A DNA stretch of 60,000 nt. Origin: Mesostigma viride. Its lineage: Eukaryota; Streptophyta; Mesostigmatophyceae; Mesostigmatales; Mesostigmataceae. How positions within the stretch are numbered: the stretch's first letter is position 1; each line of letters starts with the position of its first letter. Position numbers and translations under genes: made by a program. The notes under the pieces were generated by a model, which worked only from the letters and a program-made list of their open reading frames with translations, did not search any database and had not been told where the DNA came from. The stretch is from the NCBI GenBank assembly GCA_009746045.1, contig RPFO01000296.1:126001-186000 (forward strand), written 5' to 3'. Below are positions 10,943 to 22,374 of this stretch, piece by piece.

Positions 10943-12150
10943 CTAGGCTGCCGGGGCTTCTGGAGTCGCTGGGGCCGCGGTGGGCGAGGGGGTCGCGTGC
11001 CAGGGCTTGTGGCCGACGTAGATGGCCGCCCCCTTCCAGTACACCGGCTGGCCCGCCTTGGTCTGCCGGAGCTGGAGGTAGGTCGGCCATAGCTCCCGTC
11101 GCCGTTGTTGCTGCGCCAGGGTCAAGTCGTCGTCCACGGTGAAGGTGGTGTTCTCGAGCCGCTTGCGGCGTCTGAGAAACGAAATCTTGTCCGCTGGGCT
11201 GTCAAAGATGAGAAGAAGCGGAGGCGCCCCTGCCTTACCCCGCGCGCGGGGGAGGCGGTGGGCGGTCAGCTTAATCTCACCAAGGAGGCCCATGCGTGCA
11301 AGGATTTTGCTCTCAAACGCACGTCACTGCAAGCTTCTCGGAATTCTCACCTTCCACCATGTCGAAGTTCTTGAGTATGGCGTTGAGGCTGCGCTTGGCG
11401 AGCTCGGCCTCCTCGCGGAGGTCAAGCGTCTGCCGCTGGAGCTGGGCTGCGACGGCGGAGGTGGTGGAGGTGGTGTGTTGCTTAAGCATGTCCGCCCACG
11501 TGGTGATGGGAGGAGCATCGCCGGCCAGGCCAGCCGGGGCTGGCTTGGCAGCAATGTCCTTCACCGCCTGGGCGGTGAGGCCGGCGGTGTTCTGCAGAAC
11601 CTCGATAGCTATGGCGCTGTCCTTAAGACGCTGGTCGATGTCGCGGAGCTGGGCGGTGATGGAGTCGGAGGCGGAGGGGGGGGGGGGGGGGGGCGAGGAG
11701 GGCGGCGGTGGCGGTGGGGATGGTGGGGAGCTCAGCAGCCAGCGTGCCGCGAATTGCCGCCACATCTGCAGCAATGGGCGTCACGTGCTGTGAGAGGGCG
11801 GCGTGGAGGTGGTGGACGAAGGTGGATTCGGTAATGGGGGCGGGGTGCAGAAGGTCCTCGGCCGAGCGCTTAGTGAGGGTAAAGAGAGCTGCGAGCTGAA
11901 GGCGGGGGCGAGACCAGCCGGCCAGGTTGGTCGACGAGTCTGAGACGCGGTGGGAATGCCGGCCGTCAACTCCGTTGCGGAAAAAATGGGTGTGGAAATT
12001 GAGTTGCTGGCACAGGGCCAGCAGTGAGGCGTGTGACCCGTAAAACACGAGCTCCAGTATCTTGATGGGTGGCATGTCGAAAAAGGCAGGCCTGTTGACG
12101 TCAAAGCTGCCAGGTGGTAAAGAGCCTGTCGACGTCAAAATCACGCTCAG
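10943..12150 (-). pseudogene. L1-like LINE ORF1, frameshifted
   Basis: On the - strand two overlapping frames (12144-11623 and 11774-11313), then 11293-10943, join into one ORF1-like protein. The breaks fall at a G/C homopolymer (about 11678-11694) and near 11300. The N-terminal part is helical; the middle has a proline run and a coiled-coil-like stretch (QRLKDSAIAIEVLQNTAGLT). The C-terminal part has VDDDLTLAQQQRRRELWP and VYWKGAAIYV, the RNA-binding-like C-terminal block that recurs at 12559-12800 and 13850-14040. It is inactive because of the frameshifts. A host gene is unlikely given the recurrence. Confidence 0.75.
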
Positions 12151-12558
12151 ACCAGCCAGGTTCGCCTGGGCGACTGCGCTTTGGGTCAGGCGATGCAGAG
12201 GGCGAGGAGAGCCCGGGAGGGTTCTGGGCTACCACCAGTGCGCGACTAGTGTCACCACTGCCAGTTCCGGCCCTGATGGCGAAGCTGCAGCCGGAGCTGC
12301 AGACGTATTTTCATTGCCGAGCGCAGCCGTCAGGCTGCGTTGCGTCGATAAGCGTTTGCTCATCGTATATTGCGTGATAGCGTCGGAAAATTATATCAGC
12401 ATGTGCGTCTTAGAAAGACGAAGCGATTGTGATATTCACGACTAAATTCGGTGCTCAAACGTGAAAGTTATGAGCGCCGCCGTCAGCCATGGCTACCTCG
12501 TGGCTCGTGGCTCGTCGAATAGGGTATGTATGTAATGCCTTAGCTATCCCATAATCGA

Positions 12559-12800
12559 TTGCCCCCATCTAAACAACTAGCTAGCTTGAGTGCTCTATCC
12601 CGGGGGCGCCCAGGGGGGCTTCCACAGTTTCTTGTTGACACAAAGGTCCCCGCCCCGCCAGTACACTTGGGGCTGCATGCTCGGGGTTGGTCTTGTGGCG
12701 GACTGTTGTCGATCGAGCCACTGGTCGCGGCGTTGCTGCTGCTGGGCTGGCGTCAGCCGTCAGGTCGTAGTCAGGCGACCAGGCAGTGTTCCACCAAAAG
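12559..12800 (-). pseudogene. LINE ORF1 C-terminal fragment
   Basis: The - strand reads LTPAQQQQRRDQWLDRQQ and then QVYWRGGDLCVNKKLWK. This aligns with the end of the ORF1 at 10943-12150 but is a different subfamily. It is truncated on both sides; the 12150-12559 interval before it holds nothing I can assign. Confidence 0.65.
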
Positions 12801-13080
12801 GGTGTTCCACTAAAAGCCCATGTTTGCCAGAAAACATCATGTTACTGTAGAGAGACGACGGTGTGGACAACGAATCCAGTGCCAAGCTTGGAACGGCTGC
12901 ACAGGAGATCTGGCATCACTGGGTTCGGATGCGCGGAAATACTACGCGATCCAGCCGGTCCACGACCTATTTGTAGAGCTTGTGCCAAGGGGCAGCACTG
13001 TTCAAACAGATGTGGGTGACGTTGCGCATGCAAAAAACACCGGACTTGACTGAGCATAATGCCTTGTTCTTAGTCTTTGA
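12800..13080 (+). mobile_element. Fragment of the Cys-rich ORF element
   Basis: This matches 44440-44690 over about 250 bp (AATCCAGTGCCAAGCTTGGA, GATCCAGCCGGTCCACGACC). The shared frame DLFVELVPRGST is visible in both. Insertions shift the reading frame in both copies, so neither is functional. Confidence 0.7.
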
Positions 13081-13194
13081 CCAACAAACAATGCAAGAGT
13101 TCAACAAGAGTCTTGATGAAATCGACACGATAAGAACAAAGAATTAAGGGGAAAACGATGCAAATGACTAGGGACAACATACACCATTAACTAA

Positions 13195-13480
13195 ATAAGT
13201 AATTATACTCGTGCTCCCGTTGGGGAGTCACGGAGCACCGAATTAAGTGCTTTTAATCCCTGTATGTGCACAACAGGAAGAAAGGGCAGAGACCCCCTTT
13301 CTCCTTTGCATGCCAAAGGCATGCCACAGCTGCAATCGGACACGATAGAAGATCCGGCAAGTGCTGTGGGTGCAATTAGACCCATGTGAGCATATCATAG
13401 CAAGGAGCGTGGGCAAGTAGTCTTATCATAGCTAGCCAGGGCGTAGCATGGCTATACAAGTGGCTAGCTATACCACCGTC
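13195..13480 (-). mobile_element. LINE 3' end, GTTGGGGAGTCACGGAGCAC family
   Basis: GTGCTCCCGTTGGGGAGTCA at 13211 begins a 270-bp block that recurs at 22450-22735 and 46458-46735, and as a short piece at 49932-49960. All but this copy directly abut an AATT/TTAA array. In the - strand sense the block ends in a small hairpin followed by the A/T tail. Confidence 0.75.
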
Positions 13481-13484
13481 TAGG

Positions 13485-13675
13485 TCATCTGGTCGCTCTA
13501 CACGTAAGCCAGCCATAATTTCAATGCACAAGGCTACACATTTCCAGGCTCCATTCATATTCATCATCCTGAACTACTCGAAAACGCGGACAAGATAACG
13601 GCAGGCTTGAGCTATACCATGGTCCGGATTCTCCCGATTTCTGGCCTGCGCTGGTTGTCTCCTTGATACAAGGCC
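13485..13675 (-). mobile_element. Reverse copy of the CAAGGAGACAACC element
   Basis: The reverse complement carries the terminal word, the CCATGGTATAGCTCAAGCCTG block and the ATGGCTGGCTTACGTGTAGAGCGACCAGATGACC-like distal part (described, not in one run). It sits directly next to the LINE end at 13480, so one may have inserted in the other. Confidence 0.7.
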
Positions 13676-13689
13676 AGGCTAGGGCTGGT

Positions 13690-14040
13690 TGTGTACCGTG
13701 GGTTAGCGGTGCACGTGACTAGGTAGGGTGGCCCAGCGTGGCAAACATCAAGCATGGCTGCCGGCCATGGCGGCAGTGACTACCAATGGATACAAGCTAG
13801 GGCTATTAGGCAAGCTATTCTAGCACGCAGGGGGCGTCCACATCATGTGATTGATCACACCTTGCATGGGCTTCTGTGGGTCCTGCTTGTGGCGGAGGTA
13901 TTCCGGCCACAGGTCGCGTCGCCGCTGGGCGGGGGTCAGGTCGTCGTCCAGCGTCCAGGTGAGGTCGTGCAACCTCTTGCGACGAGAAAGGAACCACTGC
14001 TTGTCCTCGGGGCCGGGAGGGAAAGGTGACGTACACCATG
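13690..14040 (-). pseudogene. LINE ORF1 C-terminal end plus spacer
   Basis: The - strand of 14040-13850 gives RRKRLHDLTWTLDDDLTPAQ and RRRDLWPEYLRHKQDPQKP after one frame change, the same block as at 10943-12150. The following spacer (13690-13840, with CATGGCTGCC and GGGGGCGTCCACATC) recurs at 46740-46905, so it belongs to the element. Confidence 0.7.
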
Positions 14041-14233
14041 CTTCGCTGTGTGGGAAAGGCCGGAGACTGTGAAAAATCGGGTTAGCGAATGAAAGGAATT
14101 TTCTGGTATTTATAGGATCCTTGCACTATATCATAGATAGCTGTATCATTGCCAGCCCTTCTTGTTATTATGGGTAATGTTAAGATCGATCTGAGGTGAT
14201 TGCAACTAGTATCCTCCGACGCCACCATGCCCT

Positions 14234-15390
14234 TTACAGAAAGGTGTGTGGCAGGGCTGCGTGCTGTCGCCCTACCTGTTCATTATTGTGGTAGAATACG
14301 TAATGATTCAGGCGCGCAAGCGCCTTAATGCCCGCATCGTGGGTAGGGAACCAGGAGTGCAGGTTGCTAACCACTTCTGGCATGGCGGAGCGGAAACGGA
14401 GATTCGGCTGGCGGACATCATCTACGCACACACCACCACCCTCTTGAGGACACTGCATGGGCACGTGCAGACATGGCTTGACTGCCTGGCTATCGAGGCC
14501 CGTGCAGTGGGGCTTGAGGTCAGCAAGAAGACAGAGGCCCTGGCGGTTGGGCTCACCCACTCACCGCCACCCCTCTATCTCCAAGACGGCTCTCGAGTCC
14601 TGTATCGGGACCGTGTTACTTAGCTGCTGGGCAGCCTGCTTCGATCCAGCTGCGAGGCTGATGTGGACCACCGCATTTCCCTCGCCTGGCACGCTTTACG
14701 CCAGTACCGGGCCCTGTGGCGCAAGCCCCTGGGCAGGATCGAGAAACAGGACCTGTTTAAGGTCCTCGTCCTTCCTGTTCTCACGTATATATGGCCGGCC
14801 GAGACGTGGACCCTCATGCACCGCCGACCTGGCCCGCAAGCTGGACAGCGCGGACGTCACCAACATGCTGTGATCCATTTTCAGAGTAGGATATGCTGCT
14901 CATGTCCGCAATGAGGACCTGTACCAGGGCATGCCATACATCACCAGCACGTACCATTAAGCAGCGGCGCCTGCAGCTCGTAGGGCACCTAGCTCGCACC
15001 AACCAGGTAGACACCTCACGCCGGCCCCCCCGCGGGACTGCAACCAGCTCTGACAGCCTGGCCGGCACCTCCTGACGTGGGCCGGGCCCCGTGATGCTAG
15101 ACGCCGCAAGACCCGCACCTTCAAAGAACAGCTAGTAGAGGACATGGGGGGCCTAGGCCTCAGTCTCCGTGATTTGGAAGAAGATGATGGACAAGGCCAA
15201 GTGGGCCCAGGTCGTAGAGGACAACGAGCCCCCCCCCAGTGGGGAAGCGCCCGCGTGTGCAAACGTGCGGGAGACACGCCAGACAGCTCCCCTAGGGTAG
15301 CGGGATGTTGTTTAGATAGATGTTGTAGTTAGTGATGTTGTTAGATAGATGTTGTAGGTAGCTGATGTAGATAGATTAGACCGGTAGGAC
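14234..15390 (+). pseudogene. Non-LTR reverse transcriptase, C-terminal half, dead
   Basis: The frame at 14246 reads GVWQGCVLSPYLFIIVVEYV, typical of RT motif 4. The catalytic YADD motif is replaced by YAHT (IIYAHTTTLL). A stop at 14621 and frame changes follow; the later frames give QDLFKVLVLPVLTYIWPAETW and IKQRRLQLVGHLARTNQV, the usual C-terminal LINE blocks. The 3' UTR (15290-15400) ends in GGTAGGACTGTTTGGCA and runs directly into the (CCAT)n array. A sister copy lies at 49976-50508 (-). Confidence 0.9.
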
Positions 15391-15400
15391 TGTTTGGCAC

Positions 15401-16256
15401 CCATCCATCCATCCATCCATCCATCCATCCATCCATCCATCCATCCATCCATCCATCCATCCATCCATCCATCCATCCATCCATCCATCCATCCATCCAT
15501 CCATCCATCCATCCATCCATCCATCCATCCATCCATCCATCCATCCATCCATCCATCCATCCATCCATCCATCCATCCATCCATCCATCCATCCATCCAT
15601 CCATCCATCCATCCATCCATCCATCCATCCATCCATCCATCCATCCATCCATCCATCCATCCATCCATCCATCCATCCATCCATCCATCCATCCATCCAT
15701 CCATCCATCCATCCATCCATCCATCCATCCATCCATCCATCCATCCATCCATCCATCCATCCATCCATCCATCCATCCATCCATCCATCCATCCATCCAT
15801 CCATCCATCCATCCATCCATCCATCCATCCATCCATCCATCCATCCATCCATCCATCCATCCATCCATCCATCCATCCATCCATCCATCCATCCATCCAT
15901 CCATCCATCCATCCATCCATCCATCCATCCATCCATCCATCCATCCATCCATCCATCCATCCATCCATCCATCCATCCATCCATCCATCCATCCATCCAT
16001 CCATCCATCCATCCATCCATCCATCCATCCATCCATCCATCCATCCATCCATCCATCCATCCATCCATCCATCCATCCATCCATCCATCCATCCATCCAT
16101 CCATCCATCCATCCATCCATCCATCCATCCATCCATCCATCCATCCATCCATCCATCCATCCATCCATCCATCCATCCATCCATCCATCCATCCATCCAT
16201 CCATCCATCCATCCATCCATCCATCCATCCATCCATCCATCCATCCATCCATCCAT
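15401..16256 (+). repeat. (CCAT)n microsatellite, about 214 perfect units
   Basis: The array is 856 bp and I see no interruption. It follows the LINE 3' end, whose sister copy (49976) has only three or four CCAT units after the same last bases. All six frames stay open, which explains the apparent long proteins (PSIH and MDGW repeats). Confidence 0.97.
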
Positions 16257-16640
16257 CACTATACTTTTCGTCCGAGGGTAGTAAAAATGATCCGAGGCGT
16301 AAATTACGAGGTGGTAATTTACGGCGCAGACTACTCTTACGGTTTACATCCGAGTGGATCTTTCTCGTAAGCTACGAGTTAGATCCGAGGTAAGATCCGA
16401 CGTCGTAATTTACGAGGTAGTAATTTACGAGGTAGTAATTTACGAGGTAGTAATTTACGAGGTAGTAATGTACGAGGTAGTAATGTACGAGGTAGTAATG
16501 TACGAGGTAGTAATTTACGAGGTAGTAAGGTACGAGGTAGTAATTTGCGAGGTAGTAATTTACGAGTTGGTAATTTACGATCCCGGTACTCGGTCCCGTA
16601 GGTTACGACGTCGTATGCTTCTCGCGTACACTACCGGTAC
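16257..16640 (+). mobile_element. Repeat terminus TATACTTTTCGTCCGAGG with 15-bp internal repeats
   Basis: Directly after (CCAT)n comes CACTATACTTTTCGTCCGAG and then GATCCGAGGCGTAAATTACG. About a dozen 15-bp units (TACGAGGTAGTAATT) fill 16395-16575. The same terminus occurs, inverted, at 29780-29928 directly next to the (CCCT)n array. I find no ORF. It may be a mobile element end that targets, or generates, tetranucleotide arrays. Confidence 0.7.
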
Positions 16641-16907
16641 TACAATCATGTCGCTATGTCGTTCTGAATTGCAGTACGCATGTCACTTATCAGAATTTCA
16701 CTTTGATTTCACTTATCATTTCGGTCAACCTAACCCCTAACACCCATTTACCCGGGGGAAAAAAATGAATGGCATTTGCAGCAAGGCTCATGCAAGACGA
16801 GTTCCTATTTCATAAAAAATTTCATTATTAAATGCAGGATTACATGTCATGCACAAAAATCCAACGCCTTCACAGAAAATAGCATATCAAGTCTTCTGAC
16901 GACAATA
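16640..16907. other. Unassigned A/T-rich stretch
   Basis: No exon, repeat or mobile end is recognisable here. Confidence 0.4.
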
Positions 16908-17096
16908 TCAAGTCAATATCAAATTCGTGGCTTCTCTTCGTGGCTTGAAATACTGTTTCCATGCGGTGCTTAGGACAGCTCCGGGGATGTCGGCACCGCA
17001 CAGAAGCTCCATCCGGGAGCAAGTGCGCCGGGGGAAGATGTTGTACATCCAGAGCTCGATATGTGCGGGAAGCCGTCGTGTTGGAAACCGAGGTGT
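16908..17096 (-). CDS. Probable terminal exon of an unrecognised gene
   Basis: A 62-codon exon runs from a clean acceptor (ttatgtgc-ag, 17098-17097) to a stop at 16908. It reads TPRFPTRRLPAHIELWMYNI, continues FPRRTCSRMELLCGADIPGA and ends near YFKPRREATNLILT. Composition and codon use look coding, but I recognise no family. Upstream (17105-17150) a decayed echo of its middle (VFPRKGTSC...AELCAD in another frame) follows another AG. Earlier exons are not found. Confidence 0.5.
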   Translation of the reverse strand, partial: TPRFPTRRLPAHIELWMYNIFPRRTCSRMELLCGADIPGAVLSTAWKQYFKPRREATNLILT

Positions 17097-17249
17097 CTGC
17101 ACATAATTCCGCGCGCAGGCAGCTTGTGCCTTTACGGGGGAAGACCTGCGACACAAAAACCGTGTCCGGACAATGCAATACGGAGAAATGGCAACGGCAG
17201 ATGGAGTCGGCTAAGGCCGCTTGTAAGGAAAGTGATTTTTAATGCACGA

Positions 17250-17540
17250 ATAAATGTATAATGCATGCTACATCGCCATCGCTTGGGCGGTGAAAAGACA
17301 AGGACCAACCACATGCCCCCACCTACCCTTCGTGCATCCCGCCCTTGACGAGGCACAACCATGTGCCCCCACCTACCCTTTGTGCGTCCCTCCCTTGACA
17401 AGAAACAAGCACGTGCACCTATCTAACCTTTGTGCATCCCTTCCTTGGCAAGGAACAAGCACACCCACCCACCTACTCCACATGCATCCCTCCCTTGACA
17501 AGGAACAAGCACGATCACCCAGCTACCCACTAGCACGGCA
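17250..17540 (+). repeat. Degenerate 57-bp minisatellite, about five copies
   Basis: Units carry CCACCTACCC, TGTGCATCCC and CCTTGACAAGGAACAAGCAC with many substitutions. No exon is visible in the adjoining 17540-17750. Confidence 0.75.
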
Positions 17541-17749
17541 GCAAGGCAGACCTTACAATGGCAAGTGATGTTTATCGGTAGAAACTGTTAGACAACTAGC
17601 AAACGAGCCAGCCGGTGAAGAGCAAGGCACGCATGCAAGGAATTTGTCGTTGCCTATGTCTACGCTTGTGTTTGTCACTGCAGTTGAAATCTGCATTTGC
17701 ATCAGCAGGCCCGATCGAACCCCATGTCGCCACCCGCATTTCCACTTAT

Positions 17750-18240
17750 ACTTCACGGCCCCTTATTCTTCTCTTGTGCCTGCCTTTGCCCTAACTGTTA
17801 CCCTAGCATCTGCCCTTGCCCCTATCCTTTGATCCCCAGTGTTTGCCGTTGCCCTCATCCTTTCCCTAGTGCCTGCCCTTGTCTTCATCTTTTCCCTTGT
17901 GCCTGCCCTTGCCCTTGTCCGTTCCCTCGTGCTTGACTTGTCCTAATCTCTTTCCCTTGCGCCTGCCCTTGCCCTTATCCGCTTCCCTTGTGCCTGCCCC
18001 TGCCCTTGCCCTTGTCATTTCCCTTGAGCCTGCCCTTTTGGCAAGCACAAGTGCCTTTGTCCTTTCCTTGGCCTTGTGCTTGCTCTTCCAGTTTCCCTTT
18101 CCTTTGCTCGTGCGGTTGCCTTTGCTCTTACCCGGGTGCTTGCCCTTGCCGTTTGCAAGCTGCATTATTGTCTTAGCAAGCTAGCAAGTGCAAACTGGCA
18201 CTGAGCCAGAAATGCAAGCAAAGCAGCCAGTGTAAATAAG
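17750..18240 (+). repeat. Degenerate TGCCCTTGCCCTTGT-type repeat
   Basis: Pyrimidine-rich words of 6-12 bp (CTGCCCTTGCCCTTGTC and variants) recur with irregular spacing. The stretch 18240-18880 that follows shows no feature. Confidence 0.7.
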
Positions 18241-18887
18241 GATGGACGGGAACAGTAGAAAGCTAGGGGTGGCAACGGTGCTAGAGCTCATGGCAACAAG
18301 GTGGTCCCATTCTTGCTGCATTGGGTGCGTTGCGTGGGTGGGATATTGCGAGAGGGGGACATTCTTGCCTTGGTTGTGTTTTCACATGCACCCGGTGCTT
18401 GAATTTATGCGTGCAAGGGTGGCTGGTATCCCAACCAACAGCCTAAGAGGAAAAAGAGTGCTTAGAAAGCAAGAATGACTTAATGTTGGTAATAGCAGTG
18501 GCGGCGGCAGCAAAAACTGTTGTTATAGATGCAAGCTACAACACTGCGGATGGTTTCTCACACTAATGTGGATAATGATAATGCATGCCACTTAACGGGA
18601 CCATATAAACCACAACAAGAATAAATCGTGAGAGCAAAAGAAAGGGGAGTACAAAATGGCCGGCTTACCTAGCTACAGCAAAAAAATTACATGAAAAACA
18701 AGATAACTCACCTTTGTCGCAGCAGTGACCATATCAGACAGCTCACAAAAACTTGTTGATCCTTGAAACTTCCTGCTTGAAGGCAGCCACCAACGGTCTG
18801 GAGTTTTCACCCCAGTCCTTCTCAACAGCCAAGGAAAAGGGAAAGAGAGAGGAGGGGTGCGGGAGGGACAAGAGAGCGGGGGTGGGA

Positions 18888-19005
<118 letters not shown>

Positions 19006-20004
19006 AGTGCGGGTGGGGGTGGGAGAGGTGGGATGGAAGATTCACTACGTTAGCAGGCGACTAAACTGCTACAATGACACAAAACCACGGAGCTAGGCCC
19101 TTCACTCCATCAGATCAGAGTGAAAACCCATGTTGAAACTGGGACAAATGCCATTAGAATGTTACTATGACCGTGGCTAGTAAACGTGAATTGACACCCA
19201 GGTTGTGACTTCAACGATTGGAGGCAACCTTGCCAAGTCTCCCAAATGCAGTCGGCTAGACAAGCTTCACAAAAAACGCAGCAAACATGTTAACGTTGCT
19301 AATATTCCAACGACGCGCATCCGCAGTCCGGCTGCCAATGAAGTCTTCTTGGTCGCCAGCTGTGCACAGAGGAGTAACCGCTAGAGACGCCAATTTGCGA
19401 ACAACTCATTACAATTACAAAGCGCAGGAAGCAGATGGCTATGCATCAACAATTACTTCCGCTCGCCCTCGTATTTAGCCAGGTCTATCTGCCCAAACTG
19501 GGTAAATGTTTTGCGATCGGTGAAATTGGCACTCTAGTGACTTACTTTCCCAGAAAGTGTCCATTCACACGACAACCGACTCACGCTCACACGTCGTGAG
19601 GAGTTGCCGATAGGATAAAGAAGCCGAACGATGAATTGCTGTACATAAATGCCACGCTAACGGCGTCGTGAACTGACTTCTTGCAATCACGATTAAAGTG
19701 CCCGGCCCAACAACAAATTGGCGACACACGACCCCGCAACTGGAAAAGAATTCTGGCCACATTGATATACATCGGTTTGATAAAGTAAAACCTCGCATTC
19801 GGTTCTGGCTAGCCTCAAACGCATGCGCCTTGAAACCTTTATCCTCCTGGCGGCCACAGTTTCTCGGTTCTCTTGTTCCGTTGGTCGTGCCGCTAGCGTG
19901 CCAGCCGCTCCAGTCCCTAAAATTCAAATTCGTGTTGTTCGAGAAAACGTTGTCGGGTCGGCGACGGCACGATGCCGGGCCGGGCTGCATGGGCCATGGA
20001 GGGT

Positions 20005-20510
20005 GGTGGTACACAAATACCGTACAGGTGGTACACAACTGCAGCCAGGACAACAGCCGGGCGCTGCGTACCTGCCGTGGGAAGGAGGGGGTGGTACACA
20101 AATACCGTACAGGTGGTACACAACTGCAGCCAGGACAACAGCCGGGCGCTGCGTACCTGCCGTGGGAAGGAGGGGGTGGTACACAAATACCGTACAGGTG
20201 GTACACAACTGCAGCCAGGACAACAGCGGTCGCTGCGTACCTGCCGTGGGAAGGAGGGGGGTGGTACACAAATACCGTACAGGTGGTACACAACTGCAGC
20301 CAGGACAACAGCCGGGCGCTGCGTACCTGCCGTGGGAAGGAGGGGGTGGTACACAAATACCGTACAGGTGGTACACAACTGCAGCCAGGACAACAGCGGG
20401 CGCTGCGTACCTGCCGTGGGAAGGAGGGGGTGGTACACAAATACCGTACAGGTGGTACACAACTGCCGCCAGTACAACAGCGGGTCCTGCCGTGGGAAGG
20501 AGGGTGGTGA
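20005..20510 (+). repeat. 85-bp minisatellite, six copies
   Basis: The word CGTGGGAAGGAGGG marks units at about 20076, 20161, 20245, 20331, 20415 and 20492. Each unit contains ACACAAATACCGTACAGG and GCTGCGTACCTGCC. The unit length is close to 84-86 bp and the open frames through it are a by-product. Confidence 0.92.
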
Positions 20511-20599
20511 TACACAACTACGGTATACCGGCCTAGTACAGCCCGATGTAATTCCCGAGGGCCCACCTCTTAATCCCTACATGTAAAGACCGACGGGCA

Positions 20600-21260
20600 T
20601 AATCAACGACCTATATTACCAATAGCCGCCGCATATCAAACAGGTCGTATTCATGACGCCCGTCGAGGGCGATGACGGTGACGGCGTCACCGTCATCGCC
20701 CTCGACGGGCCAACATCTAAACTCTTCTCTTAATCAACAATCTATATTACCAATAGCCGCCGCCTATCAAACAGATCCTATTCATCACGCGCGTCAACGC
20801 CCCGTCATCGCCCCGTCATCGCCCCGTGATCGCCATGCCGAGGGCCAACCTCTTAACTCTTTATTCGGAGTAATAGTCAACGACCTATATTACCAATAGC
20901 CGCCGCATATAAAAAAGGTCGTATTCATGACGCCCGTCGAGGGCGATGACGGTGACGCCGTCACCGTCATCGCCCTCGACGGGCCAACATCTAAACTCTT
21001 CTCTTAATCAACAAACTATATTACCAATAGCCGCCGCCTATCAAACAGATCCTATTCATCACGCGCGTCAACGCCCCGTCATCGCCCCGTCATCGCCCCG
21101 TCATCGCCCCGTCATCGCCATGCCGAGGGCCAACCTTTATTGGGAGTAATAGTAAACGACCTATATTACCAATAGCTGCCGCCTATCAAACAGGTCCTTT
21201 CCATCACGCCCGTCGAGAGCGATGACGGTGACGGCCGTCACCGTCATCGCCCTGCCGGCA
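20600..21260 (+). repeat. 275-bp tandem repeat carrying a 51-bp perfect palindrome
   Basis: Three units of about 275 bp each contain AATAGCCGCCGC and a hairpin. The hairpin at 20659-20709 and that at 20933-20983 have 25-bp perfect arms (CCCGTCGAGGGCGATGACGG...) around one base; the third (21209-21252) is decayed. Short GCCCCGTCATC repeats (copy number 3 to 4) vary between units. Confidence 0.92.
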
Positions 21261-21289
21261 TTGCCATACAAGAAGAAGCTCTCGATCCA

Positions 21290-22370
21290 GGTATAGACTA
21301 CCTCGGGTATCATCATCGTAATTGCTAGCATCGAGATCATTCATACCTACCGACGATGGCCAGCTGCAAAAGAAAAATGTCGACCAACAGACAGGACCTA
21401 TCGCCGGGAACCCTCAAGGCAATAAGGGCGAGACAGGCTTTCACCGTTAAGTAAAGTTGTCCACATCGTGCTAAGGAATTTGTGCTAATCTATGAGTACC
21501 TATATGGACACTTTGTCGCATTTTTTACATGGCAAATAAGCGATGTATGTGTCATGTAGGCTGCCATTGGTGCATGCATGCATGGGCCAGCAATGATGGT
21601 CAGAGGTACATTGTGCCTATGAGATAACCATCGATTTGTTGATCAGCAAGTGATTCATTACGTGAGACAACAATATGTTTGGGGGCTAAGCTTCTTACAT
21701 TGGTCACATGGCCCGCCATAATTGTTTTCTTATGTGTTTAAGGTTAGGGCTCTGTTCATGACTGAACGTCATGAACGCGCTCTATTCATGACATTGATTA
21801 ATTGATTTTAATTAGTCTCATGTCCATGTTGGGGGACCGGGATCTCTGAATTCCCCAAAGAAGATATAGTGGAAGTCACCCCAAGACGTCAATATCCGTC
21901 AAGACGTCAATAACAACATGTATGTCCACAGCTCAGCTAGTAGTCTAAAATATGGGCCTCGAGCTAATCTTGCACGCAAGCAATGCCTATCATCAAGGAT
22001 TAATTAATGCCTATCAACAAGGAGACAATCATGCTTGTTAAATTTCCTAGGACCCACAACTGGGGGGTCGTAGTCTTTGACAATGTCCGCCTGGGCAACG
22101 CTACTAATCCTACACATCCGAGGTCCCATGTCTGAATAAGAGGGGTTGAGCGGATGACGCCAACAGTGTCTGTGCTCTGCATGTCAGCTAAAATCATATC
22201 GCGGAGACAAACATATGGCGGTATGTCCAATGTTGGCCACTGCGTCGCCTAACAGGTTCTTACATGGTCGGCAAGGGCCTGACCATGTAAGAAGATATCT
22301 CCCTGGCTGGCCAGTCCACAAGGAACCAGCACAGACCTCATCTGAATCAACCTGATTAATTAACTAACTA
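21290..22370. other. Unassigned stretch
   Basis: I see no exon or element here; only a short inverted pair TTCTTACATGGTC/GACCATGTAAGAA at 22256-22295. Confidence 0.4.
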
Positions 22371-22374
22371 CTTA

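Noticed and set aside
10943-12150. Host gene with coiled coil
   Set aside because: Its C-terminal block recurs twice nearby (12559, 13850) and looks like LINE ORF1.
15312-16281. Open frames of 290-315 codons (PSIH / MDGW repeats)
   Set aside because: They are (CCAT)n read in all frames; a 4-bp repeat without internal stops gives open frames on both strands.
19565-20586. Frames of up to 333 codons with repeated YHLYGICVP or VHKYRTGGTQ
   Set aside because: They read through the 85-bp minisatellite; several frames are open at once and none has a family signal.
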